DNA of 64,000 nt from Eukaryota sp. TZLM1-RC (GCA_040285825.1 JAUPSS010000001.1:992001-1056000), one strand, 5' to 3'; shown: positions 1 through 11,962, counted from the first letter of the stretch. Notes: generated from the sequence alone by a model not told the origin. Numbers and translations are program-made.

Positions 1-1839
1 TCAAATTTTGATTTCGACATTGAAAATTTTGATGTTGACAGTAATTGTGCTCCCAACTTGTCAAGTCTCAATATCACCAAAATTTTTGACTTGAATTTTT
101 CAAATCAATTACTCAAGTTGAATAAAGAAAAAAGTATTCAATGTGGTGAAATCAGCAACTCGAATGTCGAAAGAGCTCATCCAAAAGGTGAGTTTGAAAT
201 ATTGGAGATGTCACTGAATTCTTTGGAAACCAGTATTATGTTTAATAATGATAAAACTTCCCAATTTTTAGCCATCATAAATGACAATCAAAAAGAAATC
301 ACAGGACTTCAGGATTCCTTGTCGGAAGTCGATGACAAGTTGAAACTTTCATTAAAGGAGAATGAAGAGTTGAGATCAAAATTAAAAATTGAACTCAAGT
401 ATCGACAAAATTTAGAAAAGAATATGACAATAATGGCTCTTCGTCAACAGAATTCTTCCCCCGCTCAAAAATCACCCGCTCAAAAATCAAAAAGATTGCA
501 AGAAACACCTAGACAAAAGAGTCCACTAGGATCAAATGACAATGATTCCGAAATCTCTGAGTTGAGGACTAAGATTTCGTCTCTATCACAACAAAATTCT
601 GTGTTGAGAGAAGCAAAGTCAGTTCTGGAATCACTAAATTCTGAATTGAGCTCACAACTGTCGCGAGAACGGCAAAGTACCAGTCACTTGAAAAATTTAA
701 ATTACAAACAAGCTGAAATTTTGGCAAGTAAGGAGGAAGAGCTCATCAAAGCCCAATCAACAATGACTCAACTCCGCCAGAAAATTTCGACATTATCACA
801 GAAAATTGTGACTTTAGAATCATTAGATCATGTTAGTGAGATCTCCAGATTGTCTCAAACTGTTGATAAGTTGACATCTGTCAATGATCTCTTTTCGAGC
901 TCTATTCAATCTATTTCAGACCGTATTTCCGGCTTGGAAGCTGTTTTTGATGAGTTGAAAAATTCATCCAATCTTGACACTTCGACCATCAGTCAAAATT
1001 TCATTAGTTCTTTACTTTCGGAAACTGAAACAGTCAAAAACGCAATCAATTATGTCAATCAAATCCACAATCAGGTCAATGATCAAAAATCTGAGGAAAT
1101 TTCACGTCTTTTGGAAATAATTGCACTGGCTGATTACGAACTTTCAATTCAAAACCAGGTGAATCAAACCCTTTCGTTCAATCAAACGTTGTCAAGATGT
1201 CCCTCTGTGGAAAGTTTACCATCAAATCTGACTGATTACACTAGTCAACTTTCACGTGTAATGTCGACAGATGATTTGCTGGCACCTTTTCACCAGAAAT
1301 CTACTGACAACTTTGAAAAATGCGGACTTTGTGCACACTTAAATCAGGAAACATCCAAAATAATGGTTCAATATCGATCTTTAAAACAAATTTATTCAAG
1401 TTCTAACCAATATTCAGAATTTGTATCCCAATTGGAAGCTTTATCTGAACAAATTATTTCCCTGAAAGCTCAATTGTCAGGACAAATTCCACCATCTTAT
1501 AGTTATTTGGATCAAACAATAGTTGCACTTGGCCTGTCACCATTAGATCATGACACGTGTCAAGGTATTGGTGATCTTATATCTTGTTTATTGAAAATTT
1601 GGCCACCTTCTGATTTTCATAGAGTTCGAAATATTTCCAAGGCGTTTATCAAAATGAAACTGGCTTTACAGTCTGCATATGCGCTTTATCGAAAGTTTCC
1701 GGAAAAATTAGCCTTGAAAGCTATATCATCTAGTCTATTTGGAAGTCATTCAAAGAGTTTACTGGATATTATACAAAGTCCTGAGCTCGAAAACTTTGCG
1801 TATTCGGTTGCAAAAAGACCAGTTCCTTTCAAAATGTAG
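1..1839 (+). CDS. Coiled-coil protein, 5' end outside the window
   Basis: The frame is open from base 1, so the true start lies upstream and only the C-terminal 612 codons are seen; it ends in TAG at 1837-1839. Most of the visible protein is low-complexity, Ser/Gln/Leu/Glu-rich heptad-like sequence, typical of a long coiled coil (roughly window codons 80-410 and again 460-510). A Pro/Ser/Lys-rich break (around nt 445-530) interrupts it. The last 110 residues look globular. No enzymatic motif is visible and I do not recognise the family; a cytoskeletal, Golgi or centrosomal scaffold would fit but is only a guess. A TAATAAAT element follows the stop at about 1863. Confidence 0.75.
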   Translation, partial: SNFDFDIENFDVDSNCAPNLSSLNITKIFDLNFSNQLLKLNKEKSIQCGEISNSNVERAHPKGEFEILEMSLNSLETSIMFNNDKTSQFLAIINDNQKEITGLQDSLSEVDDKLKLSLKENEELRSKLKIELKYRQNLEKNMTIMALRQQNSSPAQKSPAQKSKRLQETPRQKSPLGSNDNDSEISELRTKISSLSQQNSVLREAKSVLESLNSELSSQLSRERQSTSHLKNLNYKQAEILASKEEELIKAQSTMTQLRQKISTLSQKIVTLESLDHVSEISRLSQTVDKLTSVNDLFSSSIQSISDRISGLEAVFDELKNSSNLDTSTISQNFISSLLSETETVKNAINYVNQIHNQVNDQKSEEISRLLEIIALADYELSIQNQVNQTLSFNQTLSRCPSVESLPSNLTDYTSQLSRVMSTDDLLAPFHQKSTDNFEKCGLCAHLNQETSKIMVQYRSLKQIYSSSNQYSEFVSQLEALSEQIISLKAQLSGQIPPSYSYLDQTIVALGLSPLDHDTCQGIGDLISCLLKIWPPSDFHRVRNISKAFIKMKLALQSAYALYRKFPEKLALKAISSSLFGSHSKSLLDIIQSPELENFAYSVAKRPVPFKM

Positions 1840-2981
1840 AATTAGTTTTACTCAATTTTGTATAATAAATCCCATTTCTCTTCTGTCACCATTATTAATA
1901 TTTAATATTTAATTTTTATTATTTATTTTATTATTATTATTATAGAGTGACAACATACAGCCAAGAGCTAGAACTTATAAGAAGAAAAATTCTCCACATC
2001 TACCCTTACACTTCTATATAACTTTTTGAATATCTGAGACAAGTATTTGGAAAAGCTGCGAAATAAAGCAAAGATGATTCTATTACGCCAAATGGAGATG
2101 TTAAATATTTTGTTACGTTCAAGACATAACTTTGCAAAAGAATCAAGAAACTTTTGACCTATCTTACCAATACTTCAAAAAATCGAAATTGCAAACGGAA
2201 TGAAGACAAAAGAAGAGTATAAATTTTGATTAAGATTCCTCATAACTTCATCATACAACTGATTCTTACGTTCAATTAATTGTAAAAAATTATATTTCCA
2301 TTAATGTTCTTGTTGTTTAAACCATTTTGACTGAATGATGGCAAATTGTTCACAATAAGTGCAGGTGAATTGTCGGCATTTTTGAACACTTTATTTTTTT
2401 AGAAAGAAACAGTTTCTTTTAATACCCCAACAGCTGCAAGTACAGAGGAAACTAATACCAAATTGAGGCAATCAATTTGCGAAGATCGTGAGTCATGATG
2501 GGAAAACATGTTTAAAGAGTGAAAGATGTCACCTGTTATGTCCTTAAGTTGATATTTTGATGCTTTATGAATGTTTCAATTATTCATTTTCCATCAATTT
2601 CTTGTGCATGAATTTAGTGGCAATATCTGTTATTATTTCAGTTCTGTTCTGTCTCGCATGACAAACCCAATTCAGTTATCAGTCATCGAGAATGATGATT
2701 TGAATAAAACTTTATTTATTTATTTATTTTAAATACAAATTAACATTAGTAACAAACATTGGATTAGTGTTGCTCATGAAGTCATGAACCGACGGAAATT
2801 AACAAAACTATTGTAATGACGATTTTGTCAACAATGGTTTTGAGAGTTTCTAGTTCGTGCATTATAAAAAAGTTGATTTTCACATAATTTATTTCCACAA
2901 AACAAAAATGTTGATGCGAAGGGTTCCACAATATTGACAATTCATCTTTTTACACTTCCAATAATTCAATTATTACAGAAA
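1840..2981. other. Intergenic, no gene seen
   Basis: Very AT-rich, with stops in all frames. It lies between the 3' ends of two convergent genes. A run of TTTA repeats lies near 2711-2730. I see no RNA gene or mobile-element coding trace. Confidence 0.5.
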
Positions 2982-5712
2982 CTATGGTGGTGGAAGTGCT
3001 TCTTGGCCTGCTGTCGTCTGTAACTGTTGCTTTCTACTAGGTGGACGTATTGGAACCGATTCATCCTTTTGGAATACTGCTTTTGGTGTTCTTTGCTTTG
3101 CAATTGGTGATCTTATTATTTTCGGTGAAGGTGAAATAGGTCTTCCTATTATGTCCATGAAGGTAGGCTTGGTGGTAGTTTGAGGAAGTGGAGTCGTACG
3201 TTTGGGTGGCATATCTGTTCCCAAAATAGGTTGCCCGGATGGTATCTCTGATCTTCTTGAAACATGAGCGAGATGAGTTGATTCAGGAGGTAGCTTCCTT
3301 GAAGATGGATGACCAGAACTTGGAATGGCAGAAACAGCTGGTGACTTTGCACCTATTTTGGTACTGGTGATAGGCGGTACAGAAGGCGAAGCTGGCCTTG
3401 ATAGCCACTCTCTTGGGGTTGGAACTTTACCTGTCCGAGGAGAAGGAGATTGAACTATCCTTGTAGTGGATGTCGGCACCGTGTCAATTATAGCAGATTT
3501 CTGCCTTTTGATTGGGAAAGAGACCGATCCAGCAACATGTCGTCGTGGAGACTTTTGGAAAATGGCACCAACGCCTGATGGAGAAGCTACGGGAGAGGCA
3601 GGTCGTGAGAGCCATTGCTTGGGAGTGGGGATACTTTTGACAGTAGGTGATGGAGACCTTACTACTCTAGTAGAATCTGATAATTTCCTTGGTGAAACCA
3701 GTGGTGATGCAGTGGGTTGGGAACTTGGTACTGCTAGGGAAGAAGCACTCGCAGAAGGGGGTAGTGCCTCTCGTTCTTGTAAAGGTCCATTACTTCCCTC
3801 AATGAGATAATCTGGCGTATAGAACGGTTCCGTTGTATCTGGAGAAACCCCTTTCTCTTGACCTTCTTCAACCTCCTCCTCATGACTCAAATGGTATGTG
3901 TATCCTGATTCAAGAAGTCCCATTTTCTTCAATTGTTCAGGAGAGAGTAATGATAAAACCTCTTCTGCCATTCCTTCAAATGTTCTCGTGGTGACTGCCA
4001 CATCAAGAGACGTAGGTAAACCTCTTTGTCTACCAGCAAGCATGGTGATTATTAATATTAGCTGTCCTGTTGCAGGCAACACTCCTACGAAAGCCGCCTC
4101 CACCCCAGGCCAACCTAAGCTTAATCCAACGTTACCATAAGCACTTGCAATTTCAAAAAACAAAGGAAACAACACACCAGCTAATGTTGTGGTTGCTGAA
4201 ATTGCAAATAAACTAAAGAATATCCAAGCTAAATCTCTAAGAACAACTTCTTCTATGGTTAGACAATCTGAATCACTAAACCTTGTTGAAATTTCCATAG
4301 TTTCCTTAGAGCCGCAACCAATCCAGATGGTTCTGCTTCTTCCTCTACGAAAGCCTTCCTTGATGTTCTTCTCAGAATAAATATAAATGGAGTGGGAGCG
4401 AGCTGAAAATTAGGAAGTGTGTAAACAATCATACAAGCATGACCAAAGTGATAACCACCAGCTGAAATTAATAAGTGAATATAGGATACCATTCCTGGAG
4501 CAAGAATTCTTAGATCTATTGTTGAAAATCCAGCCATTATAAGATTAGAGTTTTTGCAACATTTACAACATACCTTGTGGTTATCGACATAAAATAAGCA
4601 TTCATGACTCCCACAAAGAATGGTCCTGGTAATGTTCCAAAGTTGAAGATAATGTAGGCGAAGAATTGAGTAAAAAAAAGGACAAACCACAAAAAAGTTA
4701 GCAACATTGTTTCAACTCTGCTAAACACATGGGTGTAGATCTCACGTCCTCGGTGTAGAACAAAATCATAAACCCGGCCAAACTCAGATGTTTTGGATCT
4801 AAGCACCAGAAAAAGGCGTAATAGTATCGGAAATCCTTAAATTAATTATATTAAATAACTAAACTAACCTGTCTTCAATTAATAAAGACCATTTAACAAA
4901 CCTGACCTGCAATCATCAATATGGATATTGGAATGATGATGAACGGATCTGTGCGAAATGGTGCAAGACTCGCGAATAAAAGCGCGATACCAGCGTTATT
5001 GAAAGCTATGGTGAGTTTTTTAATATTAATTTTCCATTAATACCTGAAATGGTGTGAAAAACAGTCCACCAACCCCAACCACCAACAGTACTAGCGGTCT
5101 GTCGTGCTGCCGGAGATGTAAGAAAGCGAATCGTCAGTGTGAGCAAACCAAAGGTGTAAAAGATCGCAACGTACATCAGAACTGATCGAATCACCTTGTG
5201 TAAGACCTAAAGCAGAAACCAAACCAATGTTTTTGCGTGATATTCAATTGAATATTCGTATAGAGGAACAGGTTCTGCAATGAGTTTCAAGCGTATGTCA
5301 ACATACCATGTTCTTCAACCTCGTGCTCAAGTTCTTCTTCAACAGCATCACCAGCTTCAGAATGGTTTTGCTCAGGTTCACTTTCGTATCGATCGAGTAC
5401 TTCTGTAGGTACAATTTGAACATCTTTGAATCGATGTATTATGTAACTTCGCCGTATGATCACCGGTGCTATTGTTAGAAACACCATCGAACCTGATTGA
5501 ATGAGAAGAAGCATGAGAAGCTGCGTTATGAAGGGAACAGTTTCGACGTCATATGTGAGCAGTCCTGTGCATGTAATTGCTGAAAAGCTTGTGAAGATGG
5601 AATCACTGAGAGTAATTGGACTTGTAATCAGGAATAGAACTGAACCCAAAGTGCCCATAACAAGGAAGTAACTAGCGTGGAGCGCATAGTAGTTCAGTAG
5701 GGAGAAGGCCAT
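2982..5712 (-). CDS. Trk/HKT-type K+ transporter, seven exons
   Basis: Membrane K+ transporter of the fungal/plant TRK-HKT family. The exons I infer are 5712-5307, 5274-5225, 5206-5044, 5005-4907, 4835-4574, about 4537-4282 and 4252-2982; reading phase is consistent across every junction except the fifth. Recognisable pore-loop segments in order are 'FTSFSAITCTGLLTY', 'FHTISAFNNAGIAL' (restored only by splicing), 'AGFSTIDL', and 'SAYGNVGLSLGWPG', followed by 'MLAGRQRGLPTSLD', which matches the GRHRGLP signature of fungal TRKs. Hydrophobic segments lie between them. The C-terminal ~260 residues are Ser/Pro-rich and probably cytosolic and disordered. Two splice oddities: an 18-nt intron (5207-5224) is needed to remove an in-frame TAG, and the intron near 4538-4573 has a good GTATGT donor but no AG at the acceptor. 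These could be sequence errors. Family call is firm; exact exon ends at 4835-4907 and 4537 are less so. Confidence 0.85.
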
Positions 5713-6566
5713 TATAAGTTCAGATGTTTACAGTGTTTTGGAATGTAATCCAAATTCTGATCGATCGGACGATCATTTGTATATTGAATGATAACCATCT
5801 GATAAACCTTCTCTAGAATCAAACAACACCGTTCACTAACCCACAATAAAGGCCAAAATAATGCAATTATCAATTCATTAAATTTTAATCACCTTGATTG
5901 GCTTATGTGCACGGAAACTAATAGACAAACATTTAAACTGATAATAACGTGATACTATCTTAATCTGGAAGGTCACGTTTAGCCTTGAAACTATAACTTC
6001 TGTTCCAGTGAATAGAACGTTGAAGTCTAGGTTAGCTATCACTTAAACTGCTAATGTGGATTCCTTGTAACTACCTCAATGCATAAGTGATTCTGGTTTC
6101 TCCTATATTATCTTATTTTTAAAAAGAAAGTCAAATTCAAAAATAGCTTGTTTTGCACAATTATTTTGATACTGAGTTGAGAAATTGATTTGAAATAACA
6201 AAGAAAAGGAAAGTATTTGAGAACCGAACTTAATTCCAATTAGAAAATTGAGAAAATAATCAACATTTGAAGAAAAAAATAAACTGGCAGATTTCCAACT
6301 TCATGATCAATTGATATTGTTAAAATAGTACAATTTTAATCAAAAGAGTTGATATGTTTAAGTGATGTAAAATATAAGCAATATTGAGTAGTGTCATAAT
6401 TTTCAGTGAAAAGGTCAGCCTTACATTTGTGTGATTGAAAAATAATGATATTAAATCAGAGAACACAAATCGAAATTTGTTGGTAGGTGATATTTCACAT
6501 TGAATGATGAAGTACACTTTCGTTATCCAAAAAATTTTTCTGGATGAATTTTTATTGATCTAAATT
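5713..6566. other. Upstream region of the Trk gene, no gene seen
   Basis: AT-rich sequence between the Trk start and a retroelement relic. No conserved ORF or RNA gene is visible. Confidence 0.4.
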
Positions 6567-7185
6567 ACTATCTAGAATTCAATATCCTCCAAAAAAAACA
6601 TCACAATTGCTAAACCTACTCACAACATTTCGTTGATATTCTACACCAATGGCTAAAAGAGCTTTAGATAACATTGTTGGAATAGACTTAAAAATGCAAA
6701 TAACAATTCTATTTAACCAGAAAATGGAATTCAATTATATACAATATCTGCTTTGCACAACTTAATTAAAACTTTCAAAAAAAGCAGTCCTAAGGTGCCA
6801 ATATTGCCAAAAAGAGAAATAGTAAACAGCACAAACTGATAAATCACATGTTCGACTCCACCTAACTGTGCCAATGGTTCTTCATATTTTATATTTTCTA
6901 TTTTTCCACATTGAATAGTGGAGATTCAGCAGAATACACCAAACGAGCCGCAGAATTCTTAAACACATCGACTGAGACAACATCCACAACATTGAGAACA
7001 CTATCGAGCCTTGGAGCCTGGAATCTACCCTTCTTTTACCAACAAATTCGTCAGTCTGATCTGGAGATAGCTTACGTACTAACGGCTCAATAGAAGACTG
7101 CCTATTGAAGCTTATAGAAGCCACATAGTATACAATTGATCACGAACTGAATAATGAACAATTAATGTTATCAAGAATTGTATAT
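6567..7185 (-). pseudogene. RT-RLE retroelement relic (3' endonuclease end)
   Basis: Translating the minus strand in broken frames gives 'SVRDQLYTM', then 'EPLVRKLSPDQTDEFVGKRR' and, near the left end, 'LLAIGVEYQRNVVSRFSN' and 'EDIEF'. These match the C-terminal restriction-like endonuclease of the RT-RLE family seen intact at 62.9-63.7 kb. Several frameshifts and stops show it is dead. It is 5'-truncated, as expected for target-primed insertion. No target-site duplication was found by eye. Confidence 0.8.
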
Positions 7186-7695
7186 TGTATTAATTTATTA
7201 TAAAATTGAACAGACATAAATTAACTCTCACCGGGTTTGTTACACACAGTGACACCACTTTCAATTAAAACCACCTGTTCAATTGAATTGATAATACCGT
7301 TTACACATGCTACATATTGACACTACAAACAGAAACAAATCTCTTGGCTTCAATAAGAGTAGAGTCCGAATGTGATTTCTGGTGAACTCGTCTTGTAAAG
7401 TGCGAAAAACCCTTGTCCATGCATTTTAAAGATCAGTAATGATCAGGTCTTCAATCAAATACATTAATTTATGCTGTTTTCCTTATTTTTAATATTGTTG
7501 AACAAACTATTTTTAGTTGCAGACAGGAAGCAAAGCGTCGGGTAATGATCTTTCAAAAAGCAAGTCCACTGGTTGACCTACTGTTAGTCACCAATAGGTG
7601 TTATTTGACTATTTCTTGCTGTGAATAATGAATAACTATTTGATTCAAGAAACCTCTCACTCCACTGAACCTTCTCAACTCTTCCTCTCCATTCA
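7186..7695. other. Intergenic, no gene seen
   Basis: Nothing recognisable apart from the probable promoter of the short ORF that starts at 7696. Confidence 0.4.
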
Positions 7696-8073
7696 ATGTC
7701 TCGCAATGTGTCTTCCATAATATCTGTTCGAGAACTTAAGGCTCGTTTAGTTCAACAAGAAGAAGATCACAAGAAATCTGAAACCAAAATGCTTGCTGCC
7801 ATTAAACGTTGGCGAGATCGATGTCGAAAGATGGAAGAAACAACGTCTTCAATCAAAGCCGAAAAAGATGAACTTCTTGCAAAGCTCAAGGACCTTGAAA
7901 GCCAACCAACACAACCAACACAAGCTCCACAGCCTATTTCTTCTGAACAGTGCAATTGTGCTGATGGAGTTTGGGTTTCTGATGTACTAGATCAAATTGC
8001 TCGTACATCTTTTGAGTTGGACAACTTAGAAACCAAGGTTTGTGGTTTTGTTCGTATGACGTCGGATTTGTAG
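7696..8073 (+). CDS. Small coiled-coil protein or first exon of one
   Basis: The ORF of 125 codons starts with ATG and is rich in Lys/Glu/Gln/Arg over residues 15-72, consistent with a coiled coil, followed by a Pro/Gln linker and a short acidic tail. The last 11 residues follow 'ETK' encoded by AAG|GTTTGTGG, which resembles a splice donor at 8037-8038, so the real protein may continue in a downstream exon that I could not find. There is no recognised family. Codon use looks like that of the neighbouring conserved genes. Confidence 0.45.
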   Translation: MSRNVSSIISVRELKARLVQQEEDHKKSETKMLAAIKRWRDRCRKMEETTSSIKAEKDELLAKLKDLESQPTQPTQAPQPISSEQCNCADGVWVSDVLDQIARTSFELDNLETKVCGFVRMTSDL

Positions 8074-8459
8074 TTTTCATGGGATTAATGTTTAATTTAA
8101 TTGGATATTTTTTTACTAATATTGCTTTATTGTATTTGTTTTGCCATCCTGTATTACTATTATTTGTTTCATTATTGTTTTTTTGTAATTTCGATTCAGT
8201 AATTGTTTTTCACTGGTTCAGCTATCATTAAATATTTTTTTTTCAATTCTGAAAATGTTTCAATGTGCTGATAAATGGATTCTACTCCTTATTTCGTGAT
8301 AAATGTATTATTCAACATTCAATTTTCTCAAATTAATGTGTACAATCAAGATAAAATAGAGTTTAATATTAAAATAATATCAAACAACACTATATATCAT
8401 GAAGATTACTGTATGTGACTACTTCTTCAATCAATTTTGGCCGCCATAATTTTTTTTGG
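8074..8459. other. AT-rich spacer, no gene seen
   Basis: T-rich sequence after the short ORF, with no recognisable feature before the decayed exonuclease-Fanzor element begins. Confidence 0.4.
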
Positions 8460-9803
8460 AGAGTAAATATTCACTTATATTGAGAATGAGTCCTCAAATT
8501 ACTAGATTACCAGACATTGATATGGATATTCAGGCAGAATTATTCTCTGACGAAACAACCTTGCTTTTTGGGTTTTTAAACATTATAGGTAATCTTCAAC
8601 ATCATTGTTTTTTAATCACGATTTAATGCAGCTAGATTTACAGGTTTTAAAAAATAGATTTAATTATTTTGATTTACCATTCCTCATTGTTCCAGCTGAT
8701 TCAATAATTAATGCATTCAATCAACTTTCACCAAGATGGAGGGAAGTTTTCATCAGGGAAAATGGCTTTTATCTTTTAGATAGACTGGTATTTGCCAAGA
8801 AATTCATCAAAATCCAATATGATCATAGTTTAGGCAATCTGGCATATAAAATGATAAATGAAAAGAAAATCAAATTTCATCAGGAATTTACCAACATTTT
8901 ACCTGTTGATTGATTAGCCACTGCTCCACTTAGACAAAATTTAATTCAATATAACCTTCATGATTGTATACCATGTCTCAAACTTTTTATTTTGTTTCAA
9001 AAAGATAAATTCATTTTACCATTTTACAAAACCATTCGTGCAACCGTCAACTCAATGACTATACATTCATATGATATATTGAAACCGAAAAAAATGCTTT
9101 AAAATTTCATCAGTTACTACACATACTGCATGTTGCCTGAAGCTGTATATTCAGTTCCGTTTTAAACGCAAGTTGTCATTACCTCGTATTTCTGCCAAAA
9201 TGTGTGAATCGTAGTATGAATCAATTCAGCAACTTTTATAGATTTTGCCAACATTGTGGTTGCCAAATTTCGGCAAATCTTTTTGACAATTGACTTTTAC
9301 AGTCTAGACTTGTGGAGCTATCATAAAATGCAAGCTTTTATTCACAAGCAAAAGACTGAAAGTTGGTTGTTAAAAGTCTTGTTCAGCATTTTGGCAACCC
9401 AAAAAACATTTTGATACTAATGGGTGATCGTGGTAAAAAAGGCTCCAAAAATTTGAAACATCAGAGACCAACTCGAGGCATTGGATGGACTCAATTGCTG
9501 AAAAGGTACAGATTTGAAATATTGATGATTGATGAAGCTTTCACTTCAGCAAAATGTCCTGTTTGTTTTAAAAAGGTTGCTACGTTTTTGAGAGTATCAA
9601 ATACCGGATTCGATAGAAGAGAAAAGTCTCCAATTACTTCGTGTCATGGTTTATTAACTTGTAATAGTCAAAGTTGCAAATTCAGTAACCAAGGCTCAAC
9701 AAAGCTTTTCAATAGAAACAAGCGGGCCTATCTTATTGTGTTTCCAATTACTGAAGCCAGAATGAGTGGTAATGAAAAGCCTCAGTATCTGTGTAATAGA
9801 TAG
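8460..9803 (+). pseudogene. Decayed exonuclease-Fanzor element
   Basis: Two linked remnants lie in the same order as in the better copy at 56.2-52.6 kb. At 8605-9060, 'SPRWREVFIREN', 'FAKKFIKIQYDHSLGNLAYK' and 'YNLHDCIPCLKLFILFQKDK' match the DEDDy exonuclease (motif III Y-x3-D kept). At about 9290-9803, 'MGDRGKKGSKNLKHQRPTRG', 'LMIDEAFTSAKCPVC' and 'LFNRNKRAYL' match the Fanzor C-terminus with its zinc-ribbon Cys pairs. Stops separate and interrupt them, and most of the Fanzor N-terminal half is missing. It is clearly diverged from the other copies, so this is an older insertion. It ends only 71 bp before the RIO1 start codon, so it may overlap that gene's promoter. The 3' hairpin found after other copies was not recognised here. 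Confidence 0.85.
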
Positions 9804-9874
9804 ATTTTGTAATTATTTTGTGGAAGTTGAGGGAATTTCCCATACATTTATCTTCACCTACTTTCAATACATTT

Positions 9875-11473
9875 ATGAATCCTATAGACCAAGCCGAAGC
9901 TTTTATAGCTGCTGAGGCTCTTTTTCATCATGAATATGATCCTACTCTTGCAGACGGTTCTTTTTGCCCATACTGCCATTACCAAGTTGAAGCTTGCATT
10001 TGTGGTGAGGAAGAGTATTCTGACGACGACATACCTAAACCTGCACCTCACATTCTCTCCACAAACAAACATCGCACTCCCCAAGCACCTGTCCCACCCC
10101 AAGACTCACTTGACCTCTCCACTCTGACGGATACTGTCGCTAATCCCGTCAAGGCAGCTGTAAGACGTCAGGATGAGTCCAGGGTTCGCGTTCGGGATAC
10201 GAACAAGAGGGCCACTGTGGAACAAGTCCTTGACCACAAGACCAGAATGATGTTGTTCAAACTCATTGATAAGGGTAAAATTGACTCTGTTAATGGTGTA
10301 GTCAGCACTGGAAAAGAAGCAAATGTTTACCATGGAATGGGAAGAGTTGACGTCATCAATCAGAAAGATGACGTGACTGATGACGTGGCGACCAAGAAAA
10401 CTATTGAAATGGCGGTTAAAGTGTTTAAAACTTCTATTTTACAGTTTAAAGACCGGGAAAAATACCTTACTGGTGATTGGAGATTTCGCCGAGGTTATTC
10501 CAAGCATAATAGTAAAAAAATGGTTGCTCTATGGGCAGAAAAGGAATTTAGGAACCTCTCTAGAGTTCATTGTGCCGGAATTCCTTCTCCAAGACCTATT
10601 TTTATCACAAAACATATCATTTTAATGGAATTTATTGGGGAAAAGGGACATGCAGCTCCTAGACTGAAAGATGTAGGTGATCAGTTATCATTTGAACGAC
10701 TGTCTTTGCTTTATTTCTCTGCTATCCATATAGTACGTGATCTTTGGGTTTTGTGTAAGCTAGTCCACGGTGATTATTCAGAGTATAACTTGCTGGTTGA
10801 TAAGACAAAGAATCTGGTTGTGATTGATGTGGGACAGGCTGTTGAGAGCGACAATCCTTTGGCATTTGAATTCTTAAGGAATGATTTAAATAACATTAAT
10901 AAGTTTTTCAGAAAGTTTAATGTTGCAACTATTTCGCTTAAAGAATTGTTTTCACTGGTGAAAATTAGTGACGAAGATTTGTTTATACAAAAATTTGATG
11001 AACTGTTGGAATATTTCAAGTCTATTTCTGATGCTGAATTTGCAGAAGTTGCTAGAAATGATGACGTTTTCCTCAAATCATTTATCCCGCAAACCTTGGA
11101 CGAGGTTCCAAATGTGCTTAGAGATACTTTGGTTACAAGGGAAGTTCGCAGTGAGCTGTTATATTCATCGTTGTTAGCTGATGAGGAGGAGGTCAAAAAT
11201 GATAGTGATGAGGTGTCAGGTGACGTGACGACTGAAGAGGAAAGTGATGAGGAATCTGATTGTTCTAGTGGTGATTTGATTGGTGATTTTGAAGGTCAAG
11301 ATGATCTGTCAGCTCATAAAGATGACGTGGACCAAGAAACTGAAGGACTTTCCAGAAAAGAAAGGACGAAACTGGCCAAGCAAAAGCAAAGAGAAAAGAG
11401 GCAAACAAAGATACCAAAACATGTTAAAAAAAGGCATCATTCTCTAGCTGTAAAGAAAAGAAAAGGCCGATAA
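9875..11473 (+). CDS. RIOK1: RIO1-family atypical kinase/ATPase
   Basis: Cytoplasmic 40S ribosomal subunit maturation factor. I chose the ATG at 9875; the frame is open further 5' but contains no earlier ATG. Counted from it, residues 31-43 hold a small Cys cluster, the RIO domain starts near 110 with 'RATVEQVLDHKTRMMLFKL', the flexible P-loop is 'STGKEANVYH' (144-153), the ATP-binding Lys lies in 'MAVKVFKTSI', the catalytic loop is 'LVHGDYSEYNLL' (D300, N305) and the metal-binding Asp is in 'VIDVGQAVE' (D318). 'KDREKYLTGDWRFRRGY' is diagnostic of RIO1 rather than RIO2. The C-terminal third is acidic and ends in a Lys/Arg-rich tail, as in other RIO1 proteins. It is intronless, with 532 residues. 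Confidence 0.96.
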   Translation: MNPIDQAEAFIAAEALFHHEYDPTLADGSFCPYCHYQVEACICGEEEYSDDDIPKPAPHILSTNKHRTPQAPVPPQDSLDLSTLTDTVANPVKAAVRRQDESRVRVRDTNKRATVEQVLDHKTRMMLFKLIDKGKIDSVNGVVSTGKEANVYHGMGRVDVINQKDDVTDDVATKKTIEMAVKVFKTSILQFKDREKYLTGDWRFRRGYSKHNSKKMVALWAEKEFRNLSRVHCAGIPSPRPIFITKHIILMEFIGEKGHAAPRLKDVGDQLSFERLSLLYFSAIHIVRDLWVLCKLVHGDYSEYNLLVDKTKNLVVIDVGQAVESDNPLAFEFLRNDLNNINKFFRKFNVATISLKELFSLVKISDEDLFIQKFDELLEYFKSISDAEFAEVARNDDVFLKSFIPQTLDEVPNVLRDTLVTREVRSELLYSSLLADEEEVKNDSDEVSGDVTTEEESDEESDCSSGDLIGDFEGQDDLSAHKDDVDQETEGLSRKERTKLAKQKQREKRQTKIPKHVKKRHHSLAVKKRKGR

Positions 11474-11962
11474 TGGATTTTTTCTTAGTTTTTTGGGGTT
11501 TATTTCGGAATTTTGTTAGTTTTTCAGATTGTTTGATGGAATAAATGGGGTTTCGTTTGAACAATGCTCAATACTGGTTGAAGACTCAAATCCAACATTC
11601 TAATAACTAGCTCTACTTATATAAACAATGAATTACAATCAACGGTTTCATGCCCGTACTGATCTATCTCCATCAAGTCAATACGAGATGGCATCTTTTA
11701 TTGATTTATACATTATAATGAAATATGCGAAATCGTCTCAATACTGAATTAAAGTGAGATAAGGGCGAAGTTGAAACTGTTTCTGTTTCTGTTTGAAGAA
11801 TAAATTTGGTTTAATATCATTTCCTCAATTCTTCTGGCCATCATTTGTGACAAATTGAAAAAATTTAAACGGTTTTTAATGTCAGATGATCCAACACGTC
11901 CCAGTAACGTGTAAACCATTGAAATTGTACCACCTTTCTTGATAGGTCACCATCTTTTGGAA
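11474..11962. other. Intergenic, no gene seen
   Basis: 3' flank of RIO1 with an AATAAA-like site near 11541, then AT-rich sequence up to the tRNA gene. Confidence 0.4.

Noticed and set aside
3466-3810. 114-codon plus-strand frame within the Trk gene
   Set aside because: Antisense of the Ser/Pro-rich tail of the transporter, whose frame is better supported.
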